The notes beneath the pieces were generated by a model. It saw only the letters and a list, made by a program, of their open reading frames with translations. It had not been told where the DNA came from and did not search any database. Shown here in pieces: positions 19,367 through 28,470 of a stretch of 64,000 nt of DNA. Source of the DNA: an uncultured Acetatifactor sp. Its GTDB lineage: Bacteria; Bacillota; Clostridia; Lachnospirales; Lachnospiraceae. The position numbers and the translations under genes are program-made. Location: contig CAJTXE010000010.1 of the NCBI GenBank assembly GCA_910580225.1, positions 19,710 to 83,709 on the forward strand, given 5' to 3'. Position 1 is the first letter of the stretch. Each line of letters starts with the position of its first letter.

Positions 19367-19774
19367 ATGAAAAAAAGTGTATGGGCAAAAATGTTGAGCT
19401 TTGCATTGGTGCTTGTATGTGTGGTGGGTCTTGCAGCCTGCGGCGGCGGCGGAGATACCAGCGCAGCAGGAACTTACAAGCTGCAGACCATCGAGATGGC
19501 TGGTATGACAATGGATTTGCCTCAGCTGGCTGAAGCCGCCGGAGTGTCCGAAGATGAGCTGAAGCTCAATCTGGAACTGAAGGAAGACGGCACCTTTGTT
19601 TTGGATATGGCTGCTCTTCAGCAGGCCGATATGTCCATGGAAGGAACCTGGGAGCAGAGCGGCAGCAATATCAAGCTGACTGCAGAAGGTTCCACCACCT
19701 CCGCTACCTTGAAAGACGGCGTAATCACAATTGCTGACGACAGCGCAGGCATTTCCATGACTTTCAAGAAATAA
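19367..19774 (+). CDS. Small secreted lipoprotein of unknown function
   Basis: A 135-residue protein with a lipoprotein signal peptide: KK near the start, a hydrophobic stretch and lipobox LAAC (cysteine about 25), followed by GGGG. The mature part repeats a pattern seen in small clostridial lipoproteins: AGTYKLQTIEMAGM, LELKEDGTFVLDM, GTWEQSGSNIKLT and GVITIADDSAG, suggesting a lipocalin-like beta barrel. It would be anchored outside the membrane. Promoter and terminator flank it, so it is transcribed alone, divergent from the Bce module. Confidence 0.85.
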   Translation: MKKSVWAKMLSFALVLVCVVGLAACGGGGDTSAAGTYKLQTIEMAGMTMDLPQLAEAAGVSEDELKLNLELKEDGTFVLDMAALQQADMSMEGTWEQSGSNIKLTAEGSTTSATLKDGVITIADDSAGISMTFKK

Positions 19775-19798
19775 GCTTTTGAATGTATGGTACAAAGA

Positions 19799-19834
19799 AG
19801 AACCATTATAGGGAAACCTGTAATGGTTCTTTTT
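19799..19834 (+). terminator. Terminator of the lipoprotein gene
   Basis: AGAACCATTA (19799-19808) pairs perfectly with TAATGGTTCT (19821-19830), followed by a T-run. Confidence 0.88.
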
Positions 19835-19843
19835 CTGTCCAGC

Positions 19844-22477
19844 TCAGCGGGTTCTGCCTTCCGTTAAATTACGAATAGCGTCAATTTTTGGCCCTTCTTC
19901 CCCATAAGAAATAAAGCTATATTCTACAAAACTATAATTCCTCAACTTTATTTTTAATAACTTACTAAAATTATGGTCATGCGTACTTATAATATAGTTC
20001 TTATTTATATGCCTTGATCGAATTAGGGCTCGCACCAAGTCAATAAAAGACACAACATTAATATCATCGAGGCTTTGCACAGGATCATCCAAAAAAATTT
20101 GTTCAAAATTATAGTTCTTAATAGATAGAATTAACCCCAGAAAAATACTTAATGACAAGACATTCATTTGTGCTTCGCTGAAAATATTATCCAAATAAAT
20201 ATCATTATCTTCTGCTGCTAAAATACTGGTTTCCTCTTTTAAAATTTTTAAGTTTAACTCGCGAAAATATGGATGGGGATTAATCTTTCCATAAATCCAA
20301 TTTATCATCTGGTTATTTTCAATCATGGTTTCTAAAAAATTATTTTTTAATTCTTTACTATTCTCATTAATAATTTTGCGAAAACCAATTGCATCCTCGA
20401 GCAATAGAACTTTATTTTTCAATTTCTCTTGTTTTCTACACTTTTCCTCATATTGTAATAAAATATACTGATTTTCTGTACCAATATCATACTCCAAAAT
20501 TGTACTTATGCATCCTAATATTTTGTATAAAAGATTTCGTTTCCTAAAAAAAGACATAATTTGTTTCTTCTCATCCGCTCTTACAAAATCTTTAATACCG
20601 TCTGTTTGAAACTTCAAACGCAAAACACGCTCTATTTTTGATTTTTGGTTTTCTTTTTTCTTAATCAAATCATCAAGTTCTCCACTATCAAACTGATACA
20701 TCCTTGCAAAATCATCAATAGTGTTTATTTTAGACGAAATCATCGACATCTGTGTTCCGCATTTGTAAAGCGCCTCTTCGTTACACCTTATTCTTACATC
20801 ACATTCCTGAAAAATATAATCTTTTATTCGCTTTATCTCTTTCTTCAAATTTTCTAAATGCATCTGGTATTTATCCCTAATACTGATATTAACTTTCTCC
20901 TTAAAATAGAGCAAACGTTGTTCCTGCTTAACTAACTCATCATTTTTTTCCTTTAAATCAAGATTGCCATCTGCTATTTTTGCACTAAGCAGTGCAAGCA
21001 ACTCATCTTTTCCCTTCTGCCCATCCTTTATAAATTCAGTTCCTCCACAAACAGGACAACTATCAATTTCACTTTGTTTATTTACAAAACTTTGAACCTG
21101 CAGCAACAATTCCTTTTGTTCTGTATAAATGCCTTGTACTTTTTTAATATACTGTTTTTTCATTATAAGCGCATTTTCATAATTTTTCAGGAATCCCACA
21201 TATTTTTCGCTTCGGCGCATTTCTCTTTCAATATCATATTCATTGTAATCATAATTTCCTATATCTGAAAATTGATTTCCATCGATTTCTATTTTTTTGA
21301 GAATAGCTATATATGTCTCATATTGCCTTTTTTCATTATTCGTTATTCCAATCTCTGTATTATCTGAAATCGGCTTTGGTATCAACACATTTATTTCAGT
21401 ATTTTGCTTTATTAATCTTAACTGGTCAATGCCTCTTCGATATGTATCCTGTAAGCTACCTAAATATTTTTTTTGCTCTTGTAATTGCTTTGAATCTGTT
21501 TCCTGTAACAAATTGGCACCATTTAAGAAGCGTTCTATTTGAAACAGCTCATACTGCAATCTATATTTAGCTGCTTCTGTAATGCAGTTCAATACTTCAG
21601 ACTTTTGTTGTTCCAAATTCTCCTTAAGCAATTTTATCTTGCTGAAAGAATCAATCAATGAATTTAGTGTATCACTTGATAAAGGAAGGTTATGTCGCAA
21701 ACCTGTGTGCACTAATGCTTCCTGAAAAGAATTTAATTCTAACATTAAAGATATAATCTTTTCTTCATATTGTTTAATTGTTCCCCATTTATTACTTTGA
21801 AATACGTTATCAATTCTTTCAATCTCTTTTATCAAATTATCATATTCATGCTGAAACAGCTCATACCTGGATTTTAGCTTTTTCCTGTTCTTTGAATCTG
21901 ATTCCTTCACAATATCATCCAAAAATTTCAATCCCATGAATTCAAGTAATGAACTTGTCCTGTCCTTTGCTTTCGTTGATTTCACAAAATCTGTATTTTT
22001 ATTTTGTCCGTTAAAACTTAATCTCAGAATTTGCTCCGGCGTTTGACCAGTCCCTTGTTTTAATATTATATCAATATCTTCTTGCTTTATTTCTTTTTCA
22101 TTTAAATCCGTAGCAATATCGAAATAATTATGTACATCCAATGAATCACATTTTGTTCTCCTTATAATTCCCCAACCATTATCAAAAACAATGCAGACAA
22201 CGATTTCCCTGTCCCGCTTTTGCTTAGTACTCTGAAATTTTAAATAAGAACTCTTTTTCATGGTATTTTTTTCATAAACTGTATTATGCAATCCTTTAAT
22301 CTTTCCTGTAATACACCATTCGATTGCTTCAAAAAATCCTGTTTTTCCAAACCCATTATATCCGGAAAAAATCACGACTTCTGCATCATCCAGATGGTCA
22401 AATCGATACATTCCATCGTTTGTATTGTTTTCTCCATAGCCCCTAAAATTCTTTATATATACTTCCGCAATCCTCAT
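19844..22477 (-). CDS. RecF/Rad50-like ATPase with zinc hook, ABC-3C system ATPase
   Basis: An 877-residue SMC/RecF-type ABC ATPase. Walker A is GYNGFGKT (39-46). Two long Lys/Glu-rich coiled-coil arms flank a Rad50-like zinc-hook CPVCGG (about 478). The C-terminal half supplies the signature region (NVLSLSIFLG), Walker B/D-loop FLDDPVQSLDD and the switch histidine in ISTHDHNFSKLL. Such proteins in three-gene operons are the energy unit of ABC-three-component conflict systems, thought to respond to foreign DNA. Base composition is far more AT-rich than the genes on both sides, a sign of transfer. It ends the three-gene operon. Confidence 0.75.
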   Translation of the reverse strand: MRIAEVYIKNFRGYGENNTNDGMYRFDHLDDAEVVIFSGYNGFGKTGFFEAIEWCITGKIKGLHNTVYEKNTMKKSSYLKFQSTKQKRDREIVVCIVFDNGWGIIRRTKCDSLDVHNYFDIATDLNEKEIKQEDIDIILKQGTGQTPEQILRLSFNGQNKNTDFVKSTKAKDRTSSLLEFMGLKFLDDIVKESDSKNRKKLKSRYELFQHEYDNLIKEIERIDNVFQSNKWGTIKQYEEKIISLMLELNSFQEALVHTGLRHNLPLSSDTLNSLIDSFSKIKLLKENLEQQKSEVLNCITEAAKYRLQYELFQIERFLNGANLLQETDSKQLQEQKKYLGSLQDTYRRGIDQLRLIKQNTEINVLIPKPISDNTEIGITNNEKRQYETYIAILKKIEIDGNQFSDIGNYDYNEYDIEREMRRSEKYVGFLKNYENALIMKKQYIKKVQGIYTEQKELLLQVQSFVNKQSEIDSCPVCGGTEFIKDGQKGKDELLALLSAKIADGNLDLKEKNDELVKQEQRLLYFKEKVNISIRDKYQMHLENLKKEIKRIKDYIFQECDVRIRCNEEALYKCGTQMSMISSKINTIDDFARMYQFDSGELDDLIKKKENQKSKIERVLRLKFQTDGIKDFVRADEKKQIMSFFRKRNLLYKILGCISTILEYDIGTENQYILLQYEEKCRKQEKLKNKVLLLEDAIGFRKIINENSKELKNNFLETMIENNQMINWIYGKINPHPYFRELNLKILKEETSILAAEDNDIYLDNIFSEAQMNVLSLSIFLGLILSIKNYNFEQIFLDDPVQSLDDINVVSFIDLVRALIRSRHINKNYIISTHDHNFSKLLKIKLRNYSFVEYSFISYGEEGPKIDAIRNLTEGRTR

Positions 22478-22482
22478 CTGTA

Positions 22483-23070
22483 CTATTCTCCATATTCATC
22501 CGCATTTATTTTATTCAAAAAATCCAAAATATCCTGACAAGTACGAATTTGGAAATTCTCTACAAATCTCTTTCCTTCATTCTCTGCATCGCATATTCTT
22601 TTGCAATTGTCTCCATCTGTAAATTTGTACTGTATTTTTGCAATTACACTATCAATATAGTGTTCTGGATATAAAAAACGAAAAATTGTTTCTGCTGCCT
22701 TTTCCACATTGTCTTCTTGAATCAAATATTTCTTGGAATATTTTTTATCTCTTTGCAGCATATAAACCTGTTCTTCATCAACAAATTTTTCTTTATCCGT
22801 CAACACATATAAAATATAAACGTCCCATAAAATTTGGCGCATGGTATATTGACCATACTTTTCCACTTTATTTTCCTCTGCCTCCATTCGCCGCTGATTG
22901 ATCATTTCCATAATCTCATTATTAATCTGATCCGCCCTGGATGCAGAATAAGAATTTAAAGGTGCCAGTATTACAATACGATCGCTGTCTCTAATCCTAA
23001 TTCTATCTTCACCCCATTGTTCCATCTCAATTCCTTTGCTTTTCAGTATATCGGCTAAATTTTTTTGCAT
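22483..23070 (-). CDS. Middle component of the ABC-3C-like system
   Basis: A 195-residue, AT-rich-coded protein without recognisable catalytic motif. It overlaps the upstream gene by 16 bases and ends five bases before the ATPase start, so the three genes are one operon. By position and size it matches the middle component of ABC-3C systems, a winged-helix-like adaptor in known family members; that fold is inference here. Confidence 0.6.
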   Translation of the reverse strand: MQKNLADILKSKGIEMEQWGEDRIRIRDSDRIVILAPLNSYSASRADQINNEIMEMINQRRMEAEENKVEKYGQYTMRQILWDVYILYVLTDKEKFVDEEQVYMLQRDKKYSKKYLIQEDNVEKAAETIFRFLYPEHYIDSVIAKIQYKFTDGDNCKRICDAENEGKRFVENFQIRTCQDILDFLNKINADEYGE

Positions 23071-24575
23071 AAATTTCCTCCTCCGTATTTAAATTTATTG
23101 TATCCCGTTTGATCATTAATATCTAAACATCTTGTGCATTTATAATTCATGCTGCAAAACAGTAGATAGTCATTATAATTCTCATCTGTCTGTGTAATAT
23201 TATAGACTTCAGGATTCAAAACACCTTTACATGGTTCTCCATTATCTTTATATTCAGCATCTACTATAAAAACCTGATTCTCATTTATGTTGGCATTTCT
23301 CTGATACATCCTTATCAATTCTGCAACAATTCTATCCATCGTTCGATATGCACTGCTAAATGATTTTTTATACGAACACTCAATAAAATTACGCACTCTT
23401 ATATTATTTATACTCTTCTGGCAAAGAATCTCTATGTCATTTATTTTTAAATGCTCTTTTGTCATTATAATTGACAAAGCGTATACTATTTTTATCAAAA
23501 TTATACTGATATCTGCAACTGGATTGGCTTTCAGCTGATATGATTGTATAAAAGACATATACCCATCTGGACTTGCCATTTTTGTTAACATTATTTCTTG
23601 CACAAATTTATAATTTTCTTCTAACGCATCTCTTTCTGTAGATGATGCTCTATTCTTAATATCCTCTCTTATCTCCTCTTCTTCTCTCTGCATGGATTGT
23701 AAACAAGCAAATATTTGATATTTTGAAATATGTTTTTCTTCTATTTTTTGATAATTCTTTATTATATTGACATAATCTGCACTTGTAACTCTCTTACTGC
23801 TATTATTTTGACTATTTAATAAAATGACATCCAAAAAATAATCTATCATTTTATTAATCACAATATCACATTCTTCTGTTTCTAATGGCTTCAAGCCAAT
23901 TTTACAAATTGTATCATTAATATTTTTCATAATGTCAGTTCGAATTTCTGATATATATGCCCGCTTTTTCTTGTGTGCAAAAGAAAAATTTAATAATTTT
24001 ATAAAGTCTTTATAGGTAATCTTCGTATTTGTAACTGCATAGTCTTCATATTGATATTTACCAGTACCACTTAAGGTTTCTTCAACAAGCAAGTCAATAT
24101 ATTTCCTGTTATCCTTCTCTGCTCTCTTTTGTATATACAAATCAGCACAAAACTTTTCAAATGCTTTTTTATATGGTCCGTCCACACTTTTTCGCAATAT
24201 GCATTCCTTTATGTAATTTTCTTCTGTGCCATTCGTACCCCAATTTTCAAAAAAAAGTTTACAGCTTTGTGTAGGTGCTGCATTTGTTGAAAAAACGAGT
24301 TTTTCAATATTTTTATCATCTGATTTGTAAAAATTATAAATTGTCTTAACTATGTCTTCTGCATATTTTCCAAAATTGTCTTGATGCAATTTCGCCTCAA
24401 TGTTTACAACTCCTTTTGAAACAGTAATAACATTAACATCTGCACCGGTTTCTACACCTACTTCTTCAACTTCACCATACCTTGAAACTTCCTTACATGC
24501 CAAAAGAATTTGATAATAGAATCCGGCAATAGATCCCGGAACATCTGTACTTCGTTTTCTATCTAGTTCAGCCAT
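23055..24575 (-). CDS. Putative nuclease-domain effector of the ABC-3C-like system
   Basis: A 506-residue protein, first in the AT-rich operon, with GGGAGGT before its ATG. The N-terminus (about 10-110) resembles restriction-like (PD-(D/E)XK, DUF4297/Cap4-type) nuclease domains: GSIAGFYYQILLACKEV, then VGVETGADVNV, then VNIEAKLHQDN with a possible E-x-K core. The C-terminus has a conserved-looking region ending with a cysteine pair (KCTRCLD) and CKKI, possibly the contact to the other components. Function as a DNA-cutting effector is inferred from context; no closer family could be fixed by eye. Confidence 0.55.
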   Translation of the reverse strand: MAELDRKRSTDVPGSIAGFYYQILLACKEVSRYGEVEEVGVETGADVNVITVSKGVVNIEAKLHQDNFGKYAEDIVKTIYNFYKSDDKNIEKLVFSTNAAPTQSCKLFFENWGTNGTEENYIKECILRKSVDGPYKKAFEKFCADLYIQKRAEKDNRKYIDLLVEETLSGTGKYQYEDYAVTNTKITYKDFIKLLNFSFAHKKKRAYISEIRTDIMKNINDTICKIGLKPLETEECDIVINKMIDYFLDVILLNSQNNSSKRVTSADYVNIIKNYQKIEEKHISKYQIFACLQSMQREEEEIREDIKNRASSTERDALEENYKFVQEIMLTKMASPDGYMSFIQSYQLKANPVADISIILIKIVYALSIIMTKEHLKINDIEILCQKSINNIRVRNFIECSYKKSFSSAYRTMDRIVAELIRMYQRNANINENQVFIVDAEYKDNGEPCKGVLNPEVYNITQTDENYNDYLLFCSMNYKCTRCLDINDQTGYNKFKYGGGNLCKKI

Positions 24576-24916
24576 TTAATACCTCCCTCGCTATATCAAC
24601 TATTTTAGACGTCTTCCAGACCCTTGTCCCAAATTATTTTATAAAAATATTGCCTATGAGGATATCATAAGCATAATTGATGAAACAGTAATACAATGCC
24701 ATATTTACAGCCGGAAGCATATGCACTTTTACCTTCCACTGTATCTTTCACTATTCTAAATGACAAACAGCCTTTCTTAAATCTATAATAAAGTGAATAA
24801 ATTTGAAATCTTTACCAAATACAGATTAAAATATATTATTGATACAATCTACTTTTAAAGCCTATATGACCTTTAAGATGGTATGCCGCATTTGCCTATA
24901 TTTTAGCTCGCCTCTT
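24576..24916. other. AT-rich gap between defence genes and prophage
   Basis: About 340 bases without a convincing gene. It holds the upstream region of the leftward defence operon and should include or adjoin the left prophage border. I found no tRNA gene and no clear terminator or long repeat. A serine-integrase core is too short to recognise without the other end. Confidence 0.5.
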
Positions 24917-25039
24917 TTACTGTTCATAATCATCAGGGTCATACTTCTCCGGGAAGAACTCCGCGTATGCTTCTCTTGACGCGCTATCTTCATCCCACCC
25001 AAGTTCCAGGAGCTCATTTAGCCGGTCAAGATAGCTCAT
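24917..25039 (-). CDS. Small acidic phage protein (40 residues)
   Basis: Begins MSYLDRLNELLELGWDED and ends with an Asp/Glu-rich tail. Its ATG overlaps the stop of the preceding 55-residue gene (ATGA), and an AAAGGAGG ribosome site lies inside that gene, so it is translationally coupled. It is the last gene of the leftmost phage operon. Function unknown. Confidence 0.6.
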   Translation of the reverse strand: MSYLDRLNELLELGWDEDSASREAYAEFFPEKYDPDDYEQ

Positions 25040-25203
25040 GCCGTGGCCTCCTTTCCAGCGAACATCTCGCACGGCTCGCTGTCATTCTTGCCGTAGAAAC
25101 TCGTGTCATCATCGGCTGACACTTCAATGCCGAGCGCGTCACACAGACAGTCGCCATTGCACACATCATTTGGCTTACAGTGCCTACATTCTCCACATTT
25201 CAT
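25036..25203 (-). CDS. Small cysteine-rich phage protein (55 residues)
   Basis: Starts MKCGECRHCKPNDVC and continues NGDCLCDALG: seven cysteines, mostly in the first 25 residues, as in small zinc-binding proteins. AAAGGACG lies before the ATG, and the stop overlaps the next start. Third gene of the leftmost operon. Function unknown. Confidence 0.6.
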   Translation of the reverse strand: MKCGECRHCKPNDVCNGDCLCDALGIEVSADDDTSFYGKNDSEPCEMFAGKEATA

Positions 25204-25278
25204 ATTGTCGTCCTTTCTGCCCTGCCATTGTCAGCACCGGTGGGGCGGTTCCGGTGGACGGGCTGCTGCCCGTTTCGG

Positions 25279-25476
25279 CTATGTAATTTGTTCCCAGTTC
25301 TCATCGAATAAAACTGCAAACGGCTGATTAGTTGTGTAGTCCCTCCGTACTTCAGCGAAGCTCGCTCTGTCCTCGCAGGAAGAAAGCTCAATGTCTTTCA
25401 TGTGCGCCCCGTCTGTAAATGTTTTTCTGATTGGGACGGAACCGAAATCAATCGTTTCGATGTAAGCTGTATACAT
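25279..25476 (-). CDS. Small phage protein (65 residues)
   Basis: Begins MYTAYIETIDFG and has a canonical GCAAGGAGGG site. It lies 15 bases after the 110-residue gene in the same operon. No domain recognised. A frame at 25200-25391 overlaps it but lacks a ribosome site. Confidence 0.6.
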   Translation of the reverse strand: MYTAYIETIDFGSVPIRKTFTDGAHMKDIELSSCEDRASFAEVRRDYTTNQPFAVLFDENWEQIT

Positions 25477-25491
25477 TTTTCCCTCCTTGCT

Positions 25492-25824
25492 TTACCCTAC
25501 GGTGAATGGTACGCACGGGTAACTCGGAACGTCATCATATTTGAATTCGCAGCCGTTCAGCTTTTCCGGTTCTTCAACCTGGCGGAGAAGCCATTCTGCA
25601 TCATATGGATTTTCTGCTTTTGTATGGCTCTCTAAGAACCAGTCCCTGCAATCTTTGACGAGCTTTCTGAGGGCGATTACCTCATCCTTTGTTGTCGCAT
25701 CTATCGCTGCTTCAAAGGGATGCTTTTTGCTTTCTTTCAGCCATCCGTTTACTGCACCCCACGGGGTCTTGTATGTTTTGTTTACGAGCATTTCCAATCC
25801 GTTTGTAACTGTCACTGTATACAT
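25492..25824 (-). CDS. Phage protein of unknown function (110 residues)
   Basis: First gene of the leftmost operon, preceded by GTCAAGGAGG and the promoter at 25872-25900. The sequence is mixed-charge with tryptophans (WGAVNGWLKES, CRDWFLES), soluble, without known motif. The leader in front of it is nearly identical to that of the 96-residue gene at 47908, so both are likely under the same control. Confidence 0.65.
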   Translation of the reverse strand: MYTVTVTNGLEMLVNKTYKTPWGAVNGWLKESKKHPFEAAIDATTKDEVIALRKLVKDCRDWFLESHTKAENPYDAEWLLRQVEEPEKLNGCEFKYDDVPSYPCVPFTVG

Positions 25825-25871
25825 TTTATTTCCTCCTTGACTGTCGGGCTTTTATTTTTCCTCACATTCTT

Positions 25872-25900
25872 ATTTTAACACTTTTAGTCGTTTTTGTCAA
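25872..25900 (-). promoter_or_regulatory. Early phage promoter with shared operator-like spacer
   Basis: On the minus strand TTGACA (25900-25895), a 17-base spacer containing ACGACTAAAAGTG, and TAAAAT (25877-25872). The same spacer word, with G or A at one place, occurs in the promoters at 47828 and 48710. The downstream leader to the ribosome site is also shared with 47857-47900. Confidence 0.8.
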
Positions 25901-25980
25901 TATTTTTCGGAAAAATTTTCGGGAAAAAATTCCTATAGTAAAGAAACAGCGGCAGACCGTAAACCGGCTGCCGCTGCCTG

Positions 25981-26463
25981 TTACATCGCTCTCACGAGCT
26001 TGTCAATGAGCGCATCATACATTTTCTGTAGTATTTCACATCGTACTTCCGCGTCTGAATACTTTTCACCGGGAACGGGGGGGGGAGCACTCGATGCAAG
26101 TTTCAATCCGAGCGATATTCTCATGGCTGCGTCTATCCCATCCATCTCCGCATCCGTGACATGGCCGCAATAGTTTCCGAGCCTCTCTACAGAGACCGTG
26201 GTTATCTGCTCGCACAGAGTAGTGCTTGGGCTTCTCATCCCGGCGACTGCTGTATGCGTGGGCAGGTCCGCTTTCGGCTGCGTTGTGAGGTATACTATTT
26301 CCACGGTCGTGCTGTGCTGGTTGTTCATATCATTGGACACCACGACTGCCGGTCTGCCGCCCCTCTGCTCGCTGCCAACGGTATATCGGTTCTCGATGTA
26401 GTAGATGTCCCCGCGTCTGATGTCTTTCCGTAGCTGCCTCTTAATCTCGTCACTTATCTGCAA
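25981..26463 (-). CDS. PemK/MazF-family toxin-like protein
   Basis: A 160-residue protein with the PemK/MazF beta-barrel pattern: RRGDIYYIENRYTVGSEQRGGRPAVVVSND, VEIVYLTTQP and TTLCEQITTVSVERLG. Family members cut RNA at specific sites. I see no typical antitoxin gene beside it; the upstream neighbour is a cysteine-containing protein of 91 residues. The start is TTG at 26463, eight bases after GGGAGGTG. A run of nine cytosines (sense) codes Pro-Pro-Pro near residue 127 and could slip. It is the last gene of the 26.0-34.4 kb leftward operon. Confidence 0.8.
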   Translation of the reverse strand: MQISDEIKRQLRKDIRRGDIYYIENRYTVGSEQRGGRPAVVVSNDMNNQHSTTVEIVYLTTQPKADLPTHTAVAGMRSPSTTLCEQITTVSVERLGNYCGHVTDAEMDGIDAAMRISLGLKLASSAPPPVPGEKYSDAEVRCEILQKMYDALIDKLVRAM

Positions 26464-26729
26464 TTTTTCACACCTCCCTCAAACAGCTGTATGATTACTT
26501 CCAATGGCTTCACTTCGCGTCCTAGTGCATCCGACAGGATTTTCAGGTAATCAGCTTCCGTCGGCTTGCAGATTCCTTTCCACGAACAGCGGGAGCATTC
26601 AGGGCAGAGCCGGTATCTGCCCCTCCCGTTGATGTCGTTATATGTAACGAAGTCTGTCTCCCGGTCAACTGTGTAGTGTATCAGCATACCACAGGGAGCG
26701 GTTTCCTTTAAGTCCTCAATCCTGTCCAC
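26454..26729 (-). CDS. Phage cysteine-containing protein (91 residues)
   Basis: Starts at a GTG (26729) placed five bases after AAAGGAGGG. It contains CGMLIHYT and CPECSRCSWKGICK, a compact cysteine cluster that may bind zinc or iron-sulfur. Its ends overlap both neighbours in the operon. Function unknown; because it directly precedes the PemK-like gene it could be examined as a partner, but it does not look like a known antitoxin. Confidence 0.55.
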   Translation of the reverse strand: MDRIEDLKETAPCGMLIHYTVDRETDFVTYNDINGRGRYRLCPECSRCSWKGICKPTEADYLKILSDALGREVKPLEVIIQLFEGGVKNCR

Positions 26730-27102
26730 GCTCGCCCTCCTTTCTGCTGAACCGGCAGCAGTCGTTCTCACTGTCGTAGTCGCAGCCCTTTCCATCTTCA
26801 AGGTGCGTACATTCGTCACAGAGCATCAGTCTCCCTCCGCATACAGGACAGAACGCTTGGAAGCCGCGCTTGTCTGTGTCCCAGGTCATTTCAATTTCAT
26901 TCATACAGTGCGGGCACACCTCCACAACCGTATACGTGCGGTCATCCTTTACCAGTTCTGCCGTCGTGTCCGTAATCTCTGAATCATAAAAGTTGATTTC
27001 TTTCCCGGACGCTATCTCCTTTGCCTTTTCCTCGGATTCAGCCTCGACTTCGACCTCTCCGTACCTCATCTCGCTTATCCTCACTAAATATCTCACGGTC
27101 AC
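26716..27102 (-). CDS. DpnD/PcfM-like protein with zinc ribbon
   Basis: The N-terminal half (YLVRISEMRYGEVEVEAES, shown in part: EVEVEAESEEKAKEIA) resembles small DpnD/PcfM proteins of mobile elements. The C-terminal half has CPHC, CPVCGG and CDEC pairs that would form zinc ribbons. 128 residues with GTG start, or four residues shorter from the next GTG. Function unknown. Confidence 0.55.
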   Translation of the reverse strand: MTVRYLVRISEMRYGEVEVEAESEEKAKEIASGKEINFYDSEITDTTAELVKDDRTYTVVEVCPHCMNEIEMTWDTDKRGFQAFCPVCGGRLMLCDECTHLEDGKGCDYDSENDCCRFSRKEGERGQD

Positions 27103-28058
27103 GCTCCTTTCTGCCCGGTCAGATATGCCACTCCAATGCTGTGCTGTTCGTCAAACCAATGCCAGATGTCCATGCGGTTCGTACCGGCGGGGAAATGCAG
27201 GAAATCTTCCTCGATGCACTCCGTTTCCGGGTTCATCGGAATATCCCCGAACTGCCGCCACAGTTCCTCCAGCCGGATGTCCTTGTCGCTTTTTCTTCTG
27301 GATTCACCCGTGTCGAAATCAACCAGCAAAAGAGTGTCAGGAGTTACCGTTTCGTTGATATTAAGCGTCTCAATAATTGCGCTTTCGATACTCTGCATTT
27401 TATCTTCGACATCTTCTCCGTCAAACAACTGTACAATCGACGCGCAGTTTCCGCCGTAATAGTCAGACATAAGGACCAGCGCGTCACTGTCGAAGCCAGC
27501 TTCCACAGCCTTAATGCCGTACCATCCGTCGGCATTCTTTTTCAGCTTTGATAAATCAGACAGGCTTGAATCTCCGTCAATCACAGTAAAATCGCAGTCC
27601 GTGAAATGCCATATAGAATCTTCACGATACGCATTATCTGAGAGATGGTCTGCCAACTTTGATATGCTGCAAGCCATCAGGCTTCCCTGCTTTACAAGCT
27701 CACCCGCAAAATATTCGTCCACATACTGATGCTCGATTTTATCAGTGTAATCCTCAGACAGCGCATTTCCCCATACGCGGGTTACGAGTTCTTTGTCCTC
27801 ACCGTAATATTCTACGAGCGCAAGAGACATACTTGCGTCGCTACCCGGACGGCACAGTTCAATCCATACGCCTGGATTCTCCTGGTCGGAGCAGGGCGTT
27901 GTCTTGATTATGCCAAGGGGCGTTTCAACCCCCGCCATTTTTATAGCCGCGTCTACTATAGATTTTTGTGTTTTACATCCATCCCCGCGGTCTACGAGAA
28001 AATTATAATCCACGCATATCTTTGAGAACGGGCAGTTCATTGACACGCAAGTTTTCAT
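27099..28058 (-). CDS. Phage protein of unknown function (319 residues)
   Basis: Opens with a cysteine-bearing segment (CVSMNCPFSKICVDY, then GCKT), continues with a mixed alpha/beta region, and ends with a tryptophan-rich unit (LEELWRQFGDIPMNPETE, MDIWHWFDEQHSIGV) that I know from proteins of unknown function on gut Firmicute mobile elements. It overlaps the upstream and downstream genes by four bases each. No catalytic motif is recognisable. Confidence 0.6.
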   Translation of the reverse strand: MKTCVSMNCPFSKICVDYNFLVDRGDGCKTQKSIVDAAIKMAGVETPLGIIKTTPCSDQENPGVWIELCRPGSDASMSLALVEYYGEDKELVTRVWGNALSEDYTDKIEHQYVDEYFAGELVKQGSLMACSISKLADHLSDNAYREDSIWHFTDCDFTVIDGDSSLSDLSKLKKNADGWYGIKAVEAGFDSDALVLMSDYYGGNCASIVQLFDGEDVEDKMQSIESAIIETLNINETVTPDTLLLVDFDTGESRRKSDKDIRLEELWRQFGDIPMNPETECIEEDFLHFPAGTNRMDIWHWFDEQHSIGVAYLTGQKGA

Positions 28059-28459
28059 TCGGATTCCCTCCTTGTTATCTTGATTCCATATTTTCTTACT
28101 TCATACACGGCGCTGATGATTTTTCCGTTGTAGTCCTCGCAACTTACGAATCCCTCTCCATACATCCCCGTGTTGATGTTTATGCTCCCGCACTGCTGGA
28201 GCTCATTTTCTGCTTCATTCCAGTAATACACCGGATATTTGCAGTTGTTCCCGATTCCGTGCGCATGGGTCACTGTGCTCCCTATGCTCATTCTATACTG
28301 CTCCAGAAAAAGATTAAGTTTTTCCCGCAGAATGTGCATCTGCACTCTGTCCGTACCCCATTCGTACCGGACTATTCTTTTTACATCGAGAGTTCCCATG
28401 AACTGGTCAACAGCCTTTATCATCTCATCCTGTGCCGTATCGTCATATACAATCCTCAT
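28055..28459 (-). CDS. Phage protein of unknown function (134 residues)
   Basis: Start chosen at 28459 (MRIVYDDTAQ) because AAGGAGG lies six bases upstream; the frame stays open further upstream only inside the neighbouring gene. Contains HAHGIGNN and paired cysteines (NNCKYPVYYW, QCGSI). No family recognised. Confidence 0.55.
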   Translation of the reverse strand: MRIVYDDTAQDEMIKAVDQFMGTLDVKRIVRYEWGTDRVQMHILREKLNLFLEQYRMSIGSTVTHAHGIGNNCKYPVYYWNEAENELQQCGSININTGMYGEGFVSCEDYNGKIISAVYEVRKYGIKITRRESE

Positions 28460-28470
28460 CTGTGCCTCCT

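Noticed and set aside
24576..24916. tRNA gene or clear attL at the left border
   Set aside because: No tRNA-like cloverleaf was recognised, and the short core of a serine integrase cannot be identified without the right border.
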